From NCBI RefSeq assembly GCF_020141465.1, contig NZ_JAHSPD010000001.1, positions 2,772,374-2,836,373 on the forward strand: DNA of 64,000 bases, given 5' to 3'. Under the pieces are notes generated by a model. It had not been told where the DNA came from, searched no databases, and saw nothing but the letters and a program-made list of their open reading frames with translations. How positions within the stretch are numbered: the stretch's first letter is position 1; the number at the start of each line of letters is the position of its first letter. This document shows, piece by piece, positions 48,687 through 56,694 of this stretch. The DNA is from Roseovarius carneus (GTDB taxonomy: Bacteria; Pseudomonadota; Alphaproteobacteria; Rhodobacterales; Rhodobacteraceae). Made by a program: the position numbers and the translations under genes.

Positions 48687-49970
48687 ATGCCTGACCAGAA
48701 GATTATCATCCTGGGGGCAGGTTTCTGTGGCCTCGGTGCGGCGCGCGCTCTTGCGGAGGTCGGCATGCCGGCCACAGTTATCGAGGCGAAAGACAGGATC
48801 GGGGGGCGCGCTTGGACGAGTGATCTTTGGCCCGACCTGCCCGTTGATATGGGGGCAAGCTGGATTCACGGGGTGACGGGCAATCCTCTGACGGAGCTGA
48901 CCGAGACGCTCGGCATAAAGCAGTTCCCCACCAGCTCTGAAAATGCGGTCGCCTTTGACGCAACGGGCCGCAAGATCGACTATATTGCAGCACTTGAGGA
49001 AATCGAGACGCTTATCGAGAAGGCGCGCGACGCCATTGATGACAATGACGACGATATGTCACTGAAAGCCGCCGTGGAGCAATCCACCGGGTGGCTGGCG
49101 CTTTCGCCGGAGCGGCGCAAGCTTTTGCGCTTGGCCCTCCATACCAGCGTTGAGCATGAGTATTCGGGTGATTGGGCGCGGCTGTCGGCGTGGTACTATG
49201 ATGACGGGGATGATTTTCCCGGTGGTGATGCGGTGATGCAGACGGGCTATGCGCCGCTGATCGCGCATCTTGCCGAAGGTCTGGACATTCATCTGGGCGA
49301 GCCCGTGTTGCGGCTTGAGCCGTCGGGTGACGGTGTGCGTCTGGAGACGACGCGTGAGAGCTATTTCGCGGATAAGGTCATCATGACCCTGCCGCTGGGC
49401 GTGTTGAAATCAGGGGATATTCAGTTTGGCGCGCCTCTGAAGAAAAAGCGGCAAAAGGCTATCAACCGGCTGGAAATGGGTCTGCTCAACAAATGCTGGC
49501 TGCGGTTTGATGCCGCGTTTTGGCCAGAGGGCTTTGACTGGATCAATTACCTCGGCGATTGGCAGGACGACACGCCGGGACATTGGACAGAATTCACGAA
49601 TTTCTCCGGCGCGGCTGGCGTTCCCTTGCTGGTCGGCTTCAACGCAGCGGCCTCTGCGCAGACGTTGGAAAAGCTGTCGGATGAGGCCACAGCCGCGTCG
49701 GCGATGGCAGCGCTGCGGTCGATGTTTGGGAGCGCTATCCCCGACCCTATCGGCTATCAGATCAGCCGCTGGCAACAGGACCCATTTGCCCAAGGTGCCT
49801 ACTCCTTTCAGCCGGTCGGCACGCGGTCCAAAACGCGCAAGGCCCTCTTTGGCAGCGATTGGGACGACCGCTTGTTCTTTGCCGGAGAGGCAACATCGCA
49901 CGAGTATCCCGGAACCGCCCATGGCGCGCTGATGACAGGCCGCGCGGCAGCCGCGCTGAGCATTACGTAG
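48687..49970 (+). CDS. FAD-dependent amine oxidase
   Basis: 427-residue flavoprotein of the monoamine/polyamine oxidase family. FAD dinucleotide motif IIILGAGFCGLGAARAL at the N-terminus, then GGRAWTSDLWPDLPVDMGAS with the flavin-contacting GGR, and C-terminal FFAGEATSHEYPGTAHGALM. No signal peptide, so cytoplasmic. CAAGGAG precedes ATG 48687. Polyamines or aromatic amines are likely substrates. It marks the return to core-like composition between the decayed region and the second tRNA-Ser. Confidence 0.88.
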   Translation: MPDQKIIILGAGFCGLGAARALAEVGMPATVIEAKDRIGGRAWTSDLWPDLPVDMGASWIHGVTGNPLTELTETLGIKQFPTSSENAVAFDATGRKIDYIAALEEIETLIEKARDAIDDNDDDMSLKAAVEQSTGWLALSPERRKLLRLALHTSVEHEYSGDWARLSAWYYDDGDDFPGGDAVMQTGYAPLIAHLAEGLDIHLGEPVLRLEPSGDGVRLETTRESYFADKVIMTLPLGVLKSGDIQFGAPLKKKRQKAINRLEMGLLNKCWLRFDAAFWPEGFDWINYLGDWQDDTPGHWTEFTNFSGAAGVPLLVGFNAAASAQTLEKLSDEATAASAMAALRSMFGSAIPDPIGYQISRWQQDPFAQGAYSFQPVGTRSKTRKALFGSDWDDRLFFAGEATSHEYPGTAHGALMTGRAAAALSIT

Positions 49971-50283
49971 ATCGGCTTCTGCGGCGTGCGCTCACTAATC
50001 TCGCAAAGGCGTCAGATGAACCACTTGAGACAGGTCGCCATCCACAAACCCTCCTCGGAGCTTTGAGCGCGGGCCAGGTCTCCCGCTTAGGTGCTTTGCA
50101 GAGGCCGGGACATTGAGGCCGCAGAAACCCGCCCCGATAGTCGCAGCCTCAAGCCACCTCACCCATGCTCAGAAAGCCCCATAACCTCCTGCGCTTTTCA
50201 AAATACAGCCCTTGGCGCACTCTTTTTGACCGAAGGCGATTTCTGCCTTGTTTCTCAGACATCACATCTCTAAACGGATCAGC
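49971..50283. other. 313-bp intergenic region, no gene seen
   Basis: Between the amine oxidase stop and the tRNA-Ser. No open frame with family similarity and no strong repeat; the last 100 bp probably hold the tRNA promoter. Confidence 0.5.
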
Positions 50284-50373
50284 GGAGACGTGGCCGAGTG
50301 GTCGAAGGCGCTCCCCTGCTAAGGGAGTAGGCCCGGAAGGGTCTCGAGGGTTCGAATCCCTTCGTCTCCGCCA
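50284..50373 (+). tRNA. tRNA-Ser (anticodon GCT), integration target
   Basis: 90-nt type II tRNA. Acceptor GGAGACG pairs with CGTCTCC, the anticodon loop is CTGCTAA, the variable arm is long, the T-arm is GGGTTCGAATCCC, and CCA is encoded. Its last 18 bases recur at 54652-54669 and, with one internal mismatch, at 58457-58473. An integrase gene starts about 120 bp downstream. Confidence 0.97.
50356..50373 (+). repeat. attL core in the tRNA-Ser 3' end
   Basis: ATCCCTTCGTCTCCGCCA, the T-arm and acceptor end of the tRNA including CCA. Identical 18 bases occur at 54652-54669, the expected product of site-specific integration that restores the tRNA. Confidence 0.85.
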
Positions 50374-50411
50374 CCATACATAAGTCATTGATTTTGTTGG
50401 TTGTTGCACCC

Positions 50412-50437
50412 TGTGGTACAGGGTATCTTGTGGTACA
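50412..50437 (+). repeat. Direct repeats TGTGGTACA ahead of integrase 1
   Basis: Two exact 9-bp copies (50412-50420 and 50429-50437), 17 bp apart, lie between attL and the integrase gene. This placement suits integrase arm-type or excisionase binding sites. Function is inferred from position only. Confidence 0.4.
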
Positions 50438-50490
50438 TGACGGACCACAAACCCAAGCGATTATCACCAACGCCAACGGAAGGCGCTGAC

Positions 50491-51909
50491 ATGCGGAACC
50501 TCAAGAGGCCGCGTGGCAAAGGCTATTCGCTTCGTATGGCAACACCCGAGGCTCTTGTCGGCACGGAAAGCCCGTGGACAGGGAAGGCATTTGGCAGGGA
50601 GATCACGCTGGGCCTGAACACGCGCGGACACGCTGAGGCATTGCGCATTCGGGACGTGAGGATTGGCCAGATCAGACAGCTGGAAGCGGAGGCGCTGGCG
50701 GCAGGTGGCATTGGCGGCATCATCGACTTGTCCCCAGAAGCCGCCGAAGAATGGCGGCAGATGCGGGCGGACGCGAGCGACGATGAACGCGGGGGAATGG
50801 ACCACGTGCTTGTTGACCAGCTGGAGGCAGCAGCTAAGGCAGGGCAGGGCAGCGAGGCAAAGGCGTTCGGGGCAAGGGTCTTCAAAGGCGCGATGCCGTT
50901 GCAGGATGCGCTGGAGAAGTACCTGACTGAGCGCGAACCGGGAAACGTCTTTGGGTTTGATCCGCTGGCCAAGACTACTGCATTGAATGTCCGTTCGACT
51001 GTCCGACACCTCAGGGAATTCTTGGGTGGCCAGCAAGCGCACTTGCAAGACGTGACGCCAGATCAAGCATTCAGGTTCCGCATCGAGTACTTGCCTGTTG
51101 AGAAAGGCTTAGCTGCAGGCACGGTGGCGAAGCATGTCACGTTGCTGCGGGGGATGTGGGCATGGGCTATCAGGGACAAGGGGTATCTTAAGACCCGCTC
51201 AGGGAAGCCCATCAGGAACCCTTGGGATGTCGCGCCGGGAGGGACGCCAAAGAAGGCAGCTTCGCGAAGAGAGGAAACTAAGCGATCCATCTATGCGCCA
51301 GAACAGGTCACGAAGCTGCTTGAAGGGTACCCAGAGTGGGGAACACGACAAGGCGACATCCTAAGGCTGCTATTGGTCACTGGGTGCAGGGCTGACGAGA
51401 TCGGGGCGCTCGCCCTGCGCGACGTGGCAGAGGACGGCACAGGTTTCGACATTGTGAAGGGCAAGACTATGAACGCGACCCGGCACGTCCCGCTGGCAAG
51501 CAAAGCACAAGACCTCCTGAGATACCGGATAGGGGTAGCTATGGAGTTGCAGGTTGAGTTGGACAACGACGAGCGAAGGCTGTTTCCTGAGTGGTCATTG
51601 AAGCCATCAACGGGGAAGGCGAACGGGCTGTCCCAGTGGTTCACACGGTACCGCCGTCAGAGGCTTGGCGCACAGAGTGACGGAGTTCTGGCGCTGCATT
51701 CGTTTCGACACACGTGGCGAACCGTAGCACGGAGGGCTGGTGTGGCCGATGATCGGGTCCGAGACTTGGGTGGTTGGGGGGACGGGACCGACGACAGGCG
51801 AAGCTCGGCAAACACCTATGACCACGGTCTCGAACGGCAGCAGCTTCACGATGCGCAGCAGTCAATCTGGGACGGTCTGGAGGAACGCGGATACCTCGGA
51901 GCTTTCTGA
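50491..51909 (+). CDS. Tyrosine recombinase (integrase) of element 1
   Basis: About 472 residues. N-terminal arm-binding region (MRNLKRPRGKGYSLRMATPE), a core-binding SAM-like domain (about 150-290) and a catalytic domain. Catalytic residues: Arg in LLVTGCRADEIGALALRD, His-x-x-Arg in LHSFRHTWRTVAR, and Tyr in SSANTYDHGLERQQ. ATG 50491 has GGAAGG 7 nt upstream; an in-frame ATG at 50437 is possible but would overlap the repeats. Adjacent to attL, so it is the enzyme for insertion at tRNA-Ser. Confidence 0.9.
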   Translation: MRNLKRPRGKGYSLRMATPEALVGTESPWTGKAFGREITLGLNTRGHAEALRIRDVRIGQIRQLEAEALAAGGIGGIIDLSPEAAEEWRQMRADASDDERGGMDHVLVDQLEAAAKAGQGSEAKAFGARVFKGAMPLQDALEKYLTEREPGNVFGFDPLAKTTALNVRSTVRHLREFLGGQQAHLQDVTPDQAFRFRIEYLPVEKGLAAGTVAKHVTLLRGMWAWAIRDKGYLKTRSGKPIRNPWDVAPGGTPKKAASRREETKRSIYAPEQVTKLLEGYPEWGTRQGDILRLLLVTGCRADEIGALALRDVAEDGTGFDIVKGKTMNATRHVPLASKAQDLLRYRIGVAMELQVELDNDERRLFPEWSLKPSTGKANGLSQWFTRYRRQRLGAQSDGVLALHSFRHTWRTVARRAGVADDRVRDLGGWGDGTDDRRSSANTYDHGLERQQLHDAQQSIWDGLEERGYLGAF

Positions 51910-52209
51910 GCGACCGAGAGCTTGAAAGGTGACACCATTGAGAAGAACGACGACGAGATGCTGCCATACGCAACCATGCCAGCGTCTCAAGTCACTCCTT
52001 TGACTGGTCCGCAGTCTCGTGTCCCCGTGGGTCTCTTCTGAGGTCTGCGGGGGCGCAACAGTGCTTCTTGGGTTGTCATGGGCTACCCTTGGTCTTGTCG
52101 ACGAGGTGAAGCCTCATGAGGGACACTTGCGTATGCAACTATGGGGCATGCAAATTGCACAGGCGTTCTGGACCAGTTTCAACAAGCAACAGCAACCGGA
52201 CCAGAACAA
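51910..52209. other. 300-bp gap in element 1, no gene seen
   Basis: Between integrase 1 and the ParB-like gene. The only open frames are short and lack recognisable similarity. It may hold a promoter for the ParB-like gene. Confidence 0.45.
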
Positions 52210-53073
52210 ATGACCACTCCAAAACAATGGCTTAAGAAGCCCAAAGTTACACTTGTGGCGCTTGGCGACATAAGCACCGACACCAGCACCTTCCAGTTTC
52301 GTGACGAAGACCTTTTCGAGCCACATGCGGAAGAACTGCGCTCTCACCTGAGGCCCGGCGAACCTTTGGACGCGATGACGCTATGGCGAAACCCAGAGAC
52401 ATCGGCATTGGTCGTAATCGACGGCCACCACAGGCTGGAAGCATACAGGCGTTTCGGCTGGCGCGGGAAGGTGCCTGCGCAGGTGTACTCGTGCAGCCTA
52501 AGCGAGGCTCGCAAACTGGCACTTGAGGAAAACGCCAAGACCCGACTTCCAATGACACCGCAGGAGCGAAAGAACGCTGCGTGGCGCTTCGTCTGCACCT
52601 GCGATGGAAAGGGACTGGTGTACTCCAAGAGCGAGATTGTGGCTTTGCGTCTGGCAGGTGACGGCACGATAGCGAAGATGCGCCGGACGCGACTGCAGCT
52701 GATTGAAGCAGAGGAGACTCTACCAGACACTTGGTTGGAGGCGGTGGAATTGCTCAAGGGCTTGGTGCGGACGGACAAAGACTGGGATGCTGATGAGTGG
52801 GTGCAGGCAAGAGCGGCGGCATTCGACAGTGTCGCGGGAAAGTCTATCGGAGATGAGTTTCAAAAGTGCGGGGACGCTGCAGCGATGGTCATTGACAAGA
52901 GGGCCGGGCGGCAGGGGCAGCGACGCATGTTGGAGCATTGGGGTGGCGCGGTGGTCAGTGGTGACGCTGAGGCCATGCTGACTTTAGCTGCGCTGATGGC
53001 CGAGAACTTGACGCCCGCGCAGCTCAAGCAAGTTGTGGAGATGGCGCAAACACAGACGGAGTTATCCATATGA
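52210..53073 (+). CDS. ParB/Srx-domain DNA-binding protein
   Basis: 287-residue protein with an N-terminal ParB/sulfiredoxin-like domain containing VVIDGHHRLEAYRRFGW (the GHHR box, near residue 80). KLALEENAKTRLPMTPQERK follows, and then a helical region (about 120-200) with a possible helix-turn-helix. No ParA partner is present in the element. Stand-alone proteins of this kind serve as regulators or DNA-bound factors in phages and islands. ATG 52210 is chosen because the upstream extension lacks domain content. Its exact role is unknown. Confidence 0.75.
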   Translation: MTTPKQWLKKPKVTLVALGDISTDTSTFQFRDEDLFEPHAEELRSHLRPGEPLDAMTLWRNPETSALVVIDGHHRLEAYRRFGWRGKVPAQVYSCSLSEARKLALEENAKTRLPMTPQERKNAAWRFVCTCDGKGLVYSKSEIVALRLAGDGTIAKMRRTRLQLIEAEETLPDTWLEAVELLKGLVRTDKDWDADEWVQARAAAFDSVAGKSIGDEFQKCGDAAAMVIDKRAGRQGQRRMLEHWGGAVVSGDAEAMLTLAALMAENLTPAQLKQVVEMAQTQTELSI

Positions 53074-53651
53074 GAACAGGCCTCATTTTGGGTCACACAT
53101 CTGAGGGGCTTACTACTAACGGCGCAGGACGGCGATTGCCCCCACCGCTTTAAGGGGGGGTGTGTCCCCGCTATGATCATCAGTACCATAGCAGGGCCAC
53201 AGGGGCTGTTAGAGGGGCCGTGCAGCGCGGGCCACATACAGCGAAGCCGAACACACGGACAGGCGCAGTTCATCACCCATTGGACCCCTCAGGCGCTCTA
53301 CGGCTGGACAGGAGGGTGACAGTAGCGGGTCATAGCGAATGAACGTCAGTGTGACTGGGGGGAGAAAGGGTAGTTGGATAGTCATCGGGGTGGTGTTCCT
53401 TGCGTGTTGATAGTCCGCAAGGTCTTGTTATCAATGCCACTTTGCATAAGATTGCCTTGCTTTCGTGGCTATCGCCTTCCAATACACAGTGCAACAGCCA
53501 ATCGGCACGACCACTTGAGTGTCTCACAGGGCTTGCCCATGTGGGACGTCTCAAGGCGCTCGCCGAAGTGTCTCACTGAAATGGATGTTGACACTGTGAG
53601 ACGGATCGTCTCTAACGTTTAAGACTTCATTGAGACACAGGAGAAGCACAG
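53074..53651. other. 578-bp non-coding stretch in element 1
   Basis: No credible gene. It contains a C5/G6 stem-loop (about 53138-53160) soon after the ParB-like gene, and the repeated octamers described separately just ahead of the serine recombinase. Candidate content: transcription end, recombination site, possibly an origin. Confidence 0.5.
53519..53638. repeat. res-like cluster of GTGTCTCA/TGAGACAC octamers
   Basis: GTGTCTCA occurs at 53519-53526 and 53568-53575, and its inverse TGAGACAC at 53631-53638. Near copies are TGAGACGG (53597-53604) and ACGTCTCA (about 53547-53554). The last copy lies 14 bp before the serine recombinase start. Several dyads ahead of a resolvase gene is the layout of a res or invertase site. 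Confidence 0.55.
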
Positions 53652-54218
53652 ATGATCGTCGGATACGCACGAACCAGCACCACAGAACAAGAGGCGGGTC
53701 TGTCCGCTCAGTTGCGAGACCTCGAAGCGGCGGGGTGCGACAAGGTCTTTCGAGAGCAAGTATCCTCCGTTGACCGCGAAGCGAGGCGCGAATTGGAGGC
53801 GGCGATTGATTACGTCCGCGACGGGGACACACTGATTGTCACAAAGCTGGACAGGCTGGCGCGGTCGGTCCCGCATCTGCTGGAGGTGATCGACGGGCTA
53901 AAGGCAAAGGGCGCGACCCTGCGCATTCTGGCCATGGACATCGACACCGGGACGCCTACCGGGAAGCTGATGGTGTCTGTGCTTGGCAGTGTCGCGGCGT
54001 TTGAACGTGAGATAATGCTGGAGCGCCAGCGAGAAGGCATCGCCAAGGCGAAGGCGGAGGGGAAGTACAAGGGTCGCAAGCCCACGGCGCAGGCGAAGTC
54101 TGAGGAGGTCTTAAGGCTGCTTGGTGAGGGCCACGGAGCGACTGAGGTGGCAAAGCTTACGTGCATTGCTAGGGCGTCGGTGTATCGGATCAAGAACGGA
54201 GGCGACGCGGCGCGATGA
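53652..54218 (+). CDS. Serine recombinase (resolvase/invertase family)
   Basis: 188-residue small serine recombinase. The catalytic domain begins MIVGYARTSTTEQEAGLSAQ with the nucleophile Ser9 in the R-x-S motif. LIVTKLDRLARSVPHLLEV carries the conserved Arg pair, and the E helix reads AAFEREIMLERQREGI. A C-terminal helix-turn-helix (GHGATEVAKLTCIARASVYR) binds DNA. It could resolve multimers or invert a segment at the repeats just upstream. Having both tyrosine and serine recombinases in a 4-kb element is noteworthy. Confidence 0.92.
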   Translation: MIVGYARTSTTEQEAGLSAQLRDLEAAGCDKVFREQVSSVDREARRELEAAIDYVRDGDTLIVTKLDRLARSVPHLLEVIDGLKAKGATLRILAMDIDTGTPTGKLMVSVLGSVAAFEREIMLERQREGIAKAKAEGKYKGRKPTAQAKSEEVLRLLGEGHGATEVAKLTCIARASVYRIKNGGDAAR

Positions 54219-54320
54219 GGGTTCCAAATGCGCGACGAACCGAGGGGCTTGCATTGATAGGCGTCATGCGTTTCCTTCGCATTTATGTTTCGTGTCGCAA
54301 ATGAAAGGAACGGAAGTTCA

Positions 54321-54545
54321 ATGGCTAGAGCAATGATAATTCTTGGGTGGGTACTATTGGCGGGGGGCGTCAGTTTGGTGTTGCTAGGCCTCTTTGGCAT
54401 TGCGATGGCTGACGGTGTTTGGGCAGCGTTGCAAACCCTCAGCCCCTTCAATATCGCCAACTTCATTGTGACAGCTATTACCCTTGCTCCCGGCATTCTT
54501 TTGATCACTTGGGGGCAGAAGCTAAAGGACGCACGGGGAAGCTAA
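54321..54545 (+). CDS. Small membrane protein, unknown
   Basis: 74 residues with two predicted membrane helices (MIILGWVLLAGGVSLVLLG and FIVTAITLAPGILLITWG) joined by a short loop. A GGAACGGAAG ribosome site supports ATG 54321. It is the last gene before attR of element 1. No family is recognised; immunity or superinfection functions are common for such proteins but not shown here. Confidence 0.6.
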   Translation: MARAMIILGWVLLAGGVSLVLLGLFGIAMADGVWAALQTLSPFNIANFIVTAITLAPGILLITWGQKLKDARGS

Positions 54546-54651
54546 CCCGGAAGAAGGAGTTTCTGTGGTCCGGGAAGGCATACATGCTAGTCTGGACCAC
54601 ATTTCAACGCTAACACCAAGATATATAAGGATTTCTTTTAATTGAGATCGT

Positions 54652-54669
54652 ATCCCTTCGTCTCCGCCA
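54652..54669 (+). repeat. attR of element 1 / attL of element 2
   Basis: Exact 18-bp copy of the tRNA-Ser(GCT) 3' end, including CCA. No full tRNA precedes it. It forms the boundary between the two tandem elements. The inverted decamers TAAGTCATTG (50381-50390) and CAATGACTTA (54683-54692) follow the two core copies at similar distances. Confidence 0.85.
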
Positions 54670-54736
54670 TAACACGCTAAAACAATGACTTAGGTCTTGG
54701 ACAGGCAAGTGCGACACAAAGTGGAACGCACAGCCA

Positions 54737-56308
54737 ATGAAACTCTCCGCCTATCTGTCACCATCACGTCACGGGGTTTACTACTTCCGCTGGCCCCTTC
54801 CTCGGGCTGAGGATCACAAGCGCCGCACAGTCAGGATATCCTTACGCACAAAGTGCCCGGATCGGGCTGGCGATCTTGCCCGACATCTTGCATCCTGTGG
54901 CAGATTGGTGCGCGAGAACAAGACTTTGGCTAGGCTCAGACAAGACGAGATGCGGGACATCGTGCGGAGTTACTTTGCAGCTTCGCTGGATCGGTATTTG
55001 GAACGGTTGAACGACACCGGCCTGCCAGATCGGTCCCTTGAGGCCCTACGCCAAGAGTTGGACGTCCACGAGGACGCTATAGGCGGCTTTGACGACCTGT
55101 CAGACCTCTACCTTGACGCGGGCACCTTGGACAGCTTCCGGGCCTCAGCGGGCGTGACAGACGCTCAGTGGGCCGAAAATGCGTCGTCCCTTCGCCAAGA
55201 GATGCGCAAGGCCCGCCGGGATCAGATCAAAGCCATTCTGAGCGCCGCTGAGAGCCTTGAGGGCTATTCCTTCACCAAGCATTCCGAGACAGCGCCAGCG
55301 CCGTCACAGGCCCGCTCTGCGTCTCTGGGAGAGGCAATCGAAGATTTCATGGCTGAGCCGCAATGGTCCGACCAGGTGGCCGCGAAAGCAAGAGCCTTCT
55401 TGTCTGTGCTGTTGGAGTATTTCGGGCCGGATCGCAGGATGGCGGATATAACGCGCCATGACGCTGCCGAAGTCAAAAAGGTGGTGCAGTCCCTGCCGCT
55501 CAATCGGAAAACTAAGACTGAAACGAAAGACTTAACGCTGCTTGAGGCGATAGAAGTGCCGGGAATGAAAAAGGTATCTGTTGAGACGGTGAATAACCAT
55601 ATGGCCATGTTCTATCGCTTCTGGAAATGGGCGGTTACGCATGGACAGGCAACTGAGAAGCTGTTTGAAGAAATGAAAATCACGGCGCGGAAAAAGCCGG
55701 ATGACGGACGCAAGGCATTCTCGCCAGCCCAAACCAAGCGATTGTTTCAAGAACTGACTGAGAACAGGTCCGGGTTTGTGAAGTCAGACGAGTACAAGTG
55801 GGCAACGCTTCTGGCGCTTTATACAGGCGCAAGACGAGGAGAAATCGCGCAGCTATTCCTCACAGACGTTCAGCAGGAAGGCGACATTTGGTATCTGGAC
55901 ATCAATGCAGATGGAAAGAACAAGAGCCTCAAGACAACCGCTGCAAAGCGCCGGGTTCCCATCCATTCTGAGTTGATCCGGCTTGGCTTCCTTGACTGGG
56001 TACAAGCCTTACCGCGACAAGAGCGCCTGTTTATGTCCTTCTCATACAACGTCAAAGAAGGCTATGGCCGCAATCCGGGCCGATGGTTCGGCACCTTCCT
56101 AAAGCGGCTTGAGATGAAAGAACCGGGCTTGGTACTGCATAGCTTCCGTCACACGATGATAACGCGACTGGCGCAGGCTGGTGTGCCCGAGCCGCTTTAT
56201 CAGGACATTGTGGGCCATGAACGCGAAGGCGTGGCGCAGCAGGTCTATTTCAAGGAAGGGCATACGCTGGCACAAAAGCAGGAAGCCCTTGAGAAGTTTG
56301 AGGTTTAG
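54737..56308 (+). CDS. Tyrosine recombinase (integrase) of element 2
   Basis: 523 residues. The N-terminal region begins MKLSAYLSPSRHGVYYFRW, typical of the DUF6538-type integrases of proteobacterial islands. The catalytic domain has Arg in LALYTGARRGEIAQLFL, His-x-x-Arg in LHSFRHTMITRLAQAG, His in DIVGHEREG and the nucleophile Tyr in QQVYFKEG. It is unrelated in length and N-terminus to integrase 1 although both sit behind the same att core. Its 3' end overlaps the convergent xre gene by 4 bp. Confidence 0.92.
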   Translation: MKLSAYLSPSRHGVYYFRWPLPRAEDHKRRTVRISLRTKCPDRAGDLARHLASCGRLVRENKTLARLRQDEMRDIVRSYFAASLDRYLERLNDTGLPDRSLEALRQELDVHEDAIGGFDDLSDLYLDAGTLDSFRASAGVTDAQWAENASSLRQEMRKARRDQIKAILSAAESLEGYSFTKHSETAPAPSQARSASLGEAIEDFMAEPQWSDQVAAKARAFLSVLLEYFGPDRRMADITRHDAAEVKKVVQSLPLNRKTKTETKDLTLLEAIEVPGMKKVSVETVNNHMAMFYRFWKWAVTHGQATEKLFEEMKITARKKPDDGRKAFSPAQTKRLFQELTENRSGFVKSDEYKWATLLALYTGARRGEIAQLFLTDVQQEGDIWYLDINADGKNKSLKTTAAKRRVPIHSELIRLGFLDWVQALPRQERLFMSFSYNVKEGYGRNPGRWFGTFLKRLEMKEPGLVLHSFRHTMITRLAQAGVPEPLYQDIVGHEREGVAQQVYFKEGHTLAQKQEALEKFEV

Positions 56309-56571
56309 GGGCGTTGTTCTTCGGCGTGCGAGCCGCTTGCAAGTACTGTGATGGTCTGGTGTGCCTCGTCAATACCATCGCAAGCCATCATCCACTTGGC
56401 GAACTCGATCACGTCCAACCTGCGTTCCTGTGTCTCGACCTTGGCAACAAAAGACTGTGGCTTGTCCAAACGCTCTGCCAAGTCAGCTTGGGTCAGACCT
56501 GCATCAAGGCGCACCTGCCTGAGCCGCTGGCACAGATAAACTGTGTTCAGGTGTGCGAAGTGTTTTGTCAA
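56305..56571 (-). CDS. Xre-family helix-turn-helix regulator
   Basis: 88-residue DNA-binding protein. The HTH is LRQVRLDAGLTQADLAERLD followed by KPQSFVAKVETQERRLDVIE, a standard Cro/C1-type fold. The C-terminal 20 residues are polar. It is transcribed against the integrase with overlapping 3' ends and divergent from the downstream gene (56695), so it may regulate the latter's promoter. It probably controls excision or cargo expression, or acts as an antitoxin-like repressor. Confidence 0.88.
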   Translation of the reverse strand: MTKHFAHLNTVYLCQRLRQVRLDAGLTQADLAERLDKPQSFVAKVETQERRLDVIEFAKWMMACDGIDEAHQTITVLASGSHAEEQRP

Positions 56572-56694
56572 GTGACTGCCTGTTGATCGAATGCAGGCAG
56601 TCGGGTAATCCCAAGTCAGGATAATACCATTTTGGGATAACCGTGTTCAGAAGCGCGGCGTATAACTCTGCACCTTCAAATGTCGGGATTTGAT

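Larger units (their letters stand above)
50374..54669 (+). mobile_element. Integrative element 1 at tRNA-Ser(GCT)
   Basis: 4.3-kb segment between the tRNA 3' end (core 50356-50373) and an exact 18-bp copy of that end (54652-54669). It encodes a tyrosine integrase next to the tRNA, a ParB-like protein, a serine recombinase and a small membrane protein. No structural phage, conjugation or replication genes are seen, so it is a minimal or satellite-like element. It is followed directly by a second element with the same target. Confidence 0.85.
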
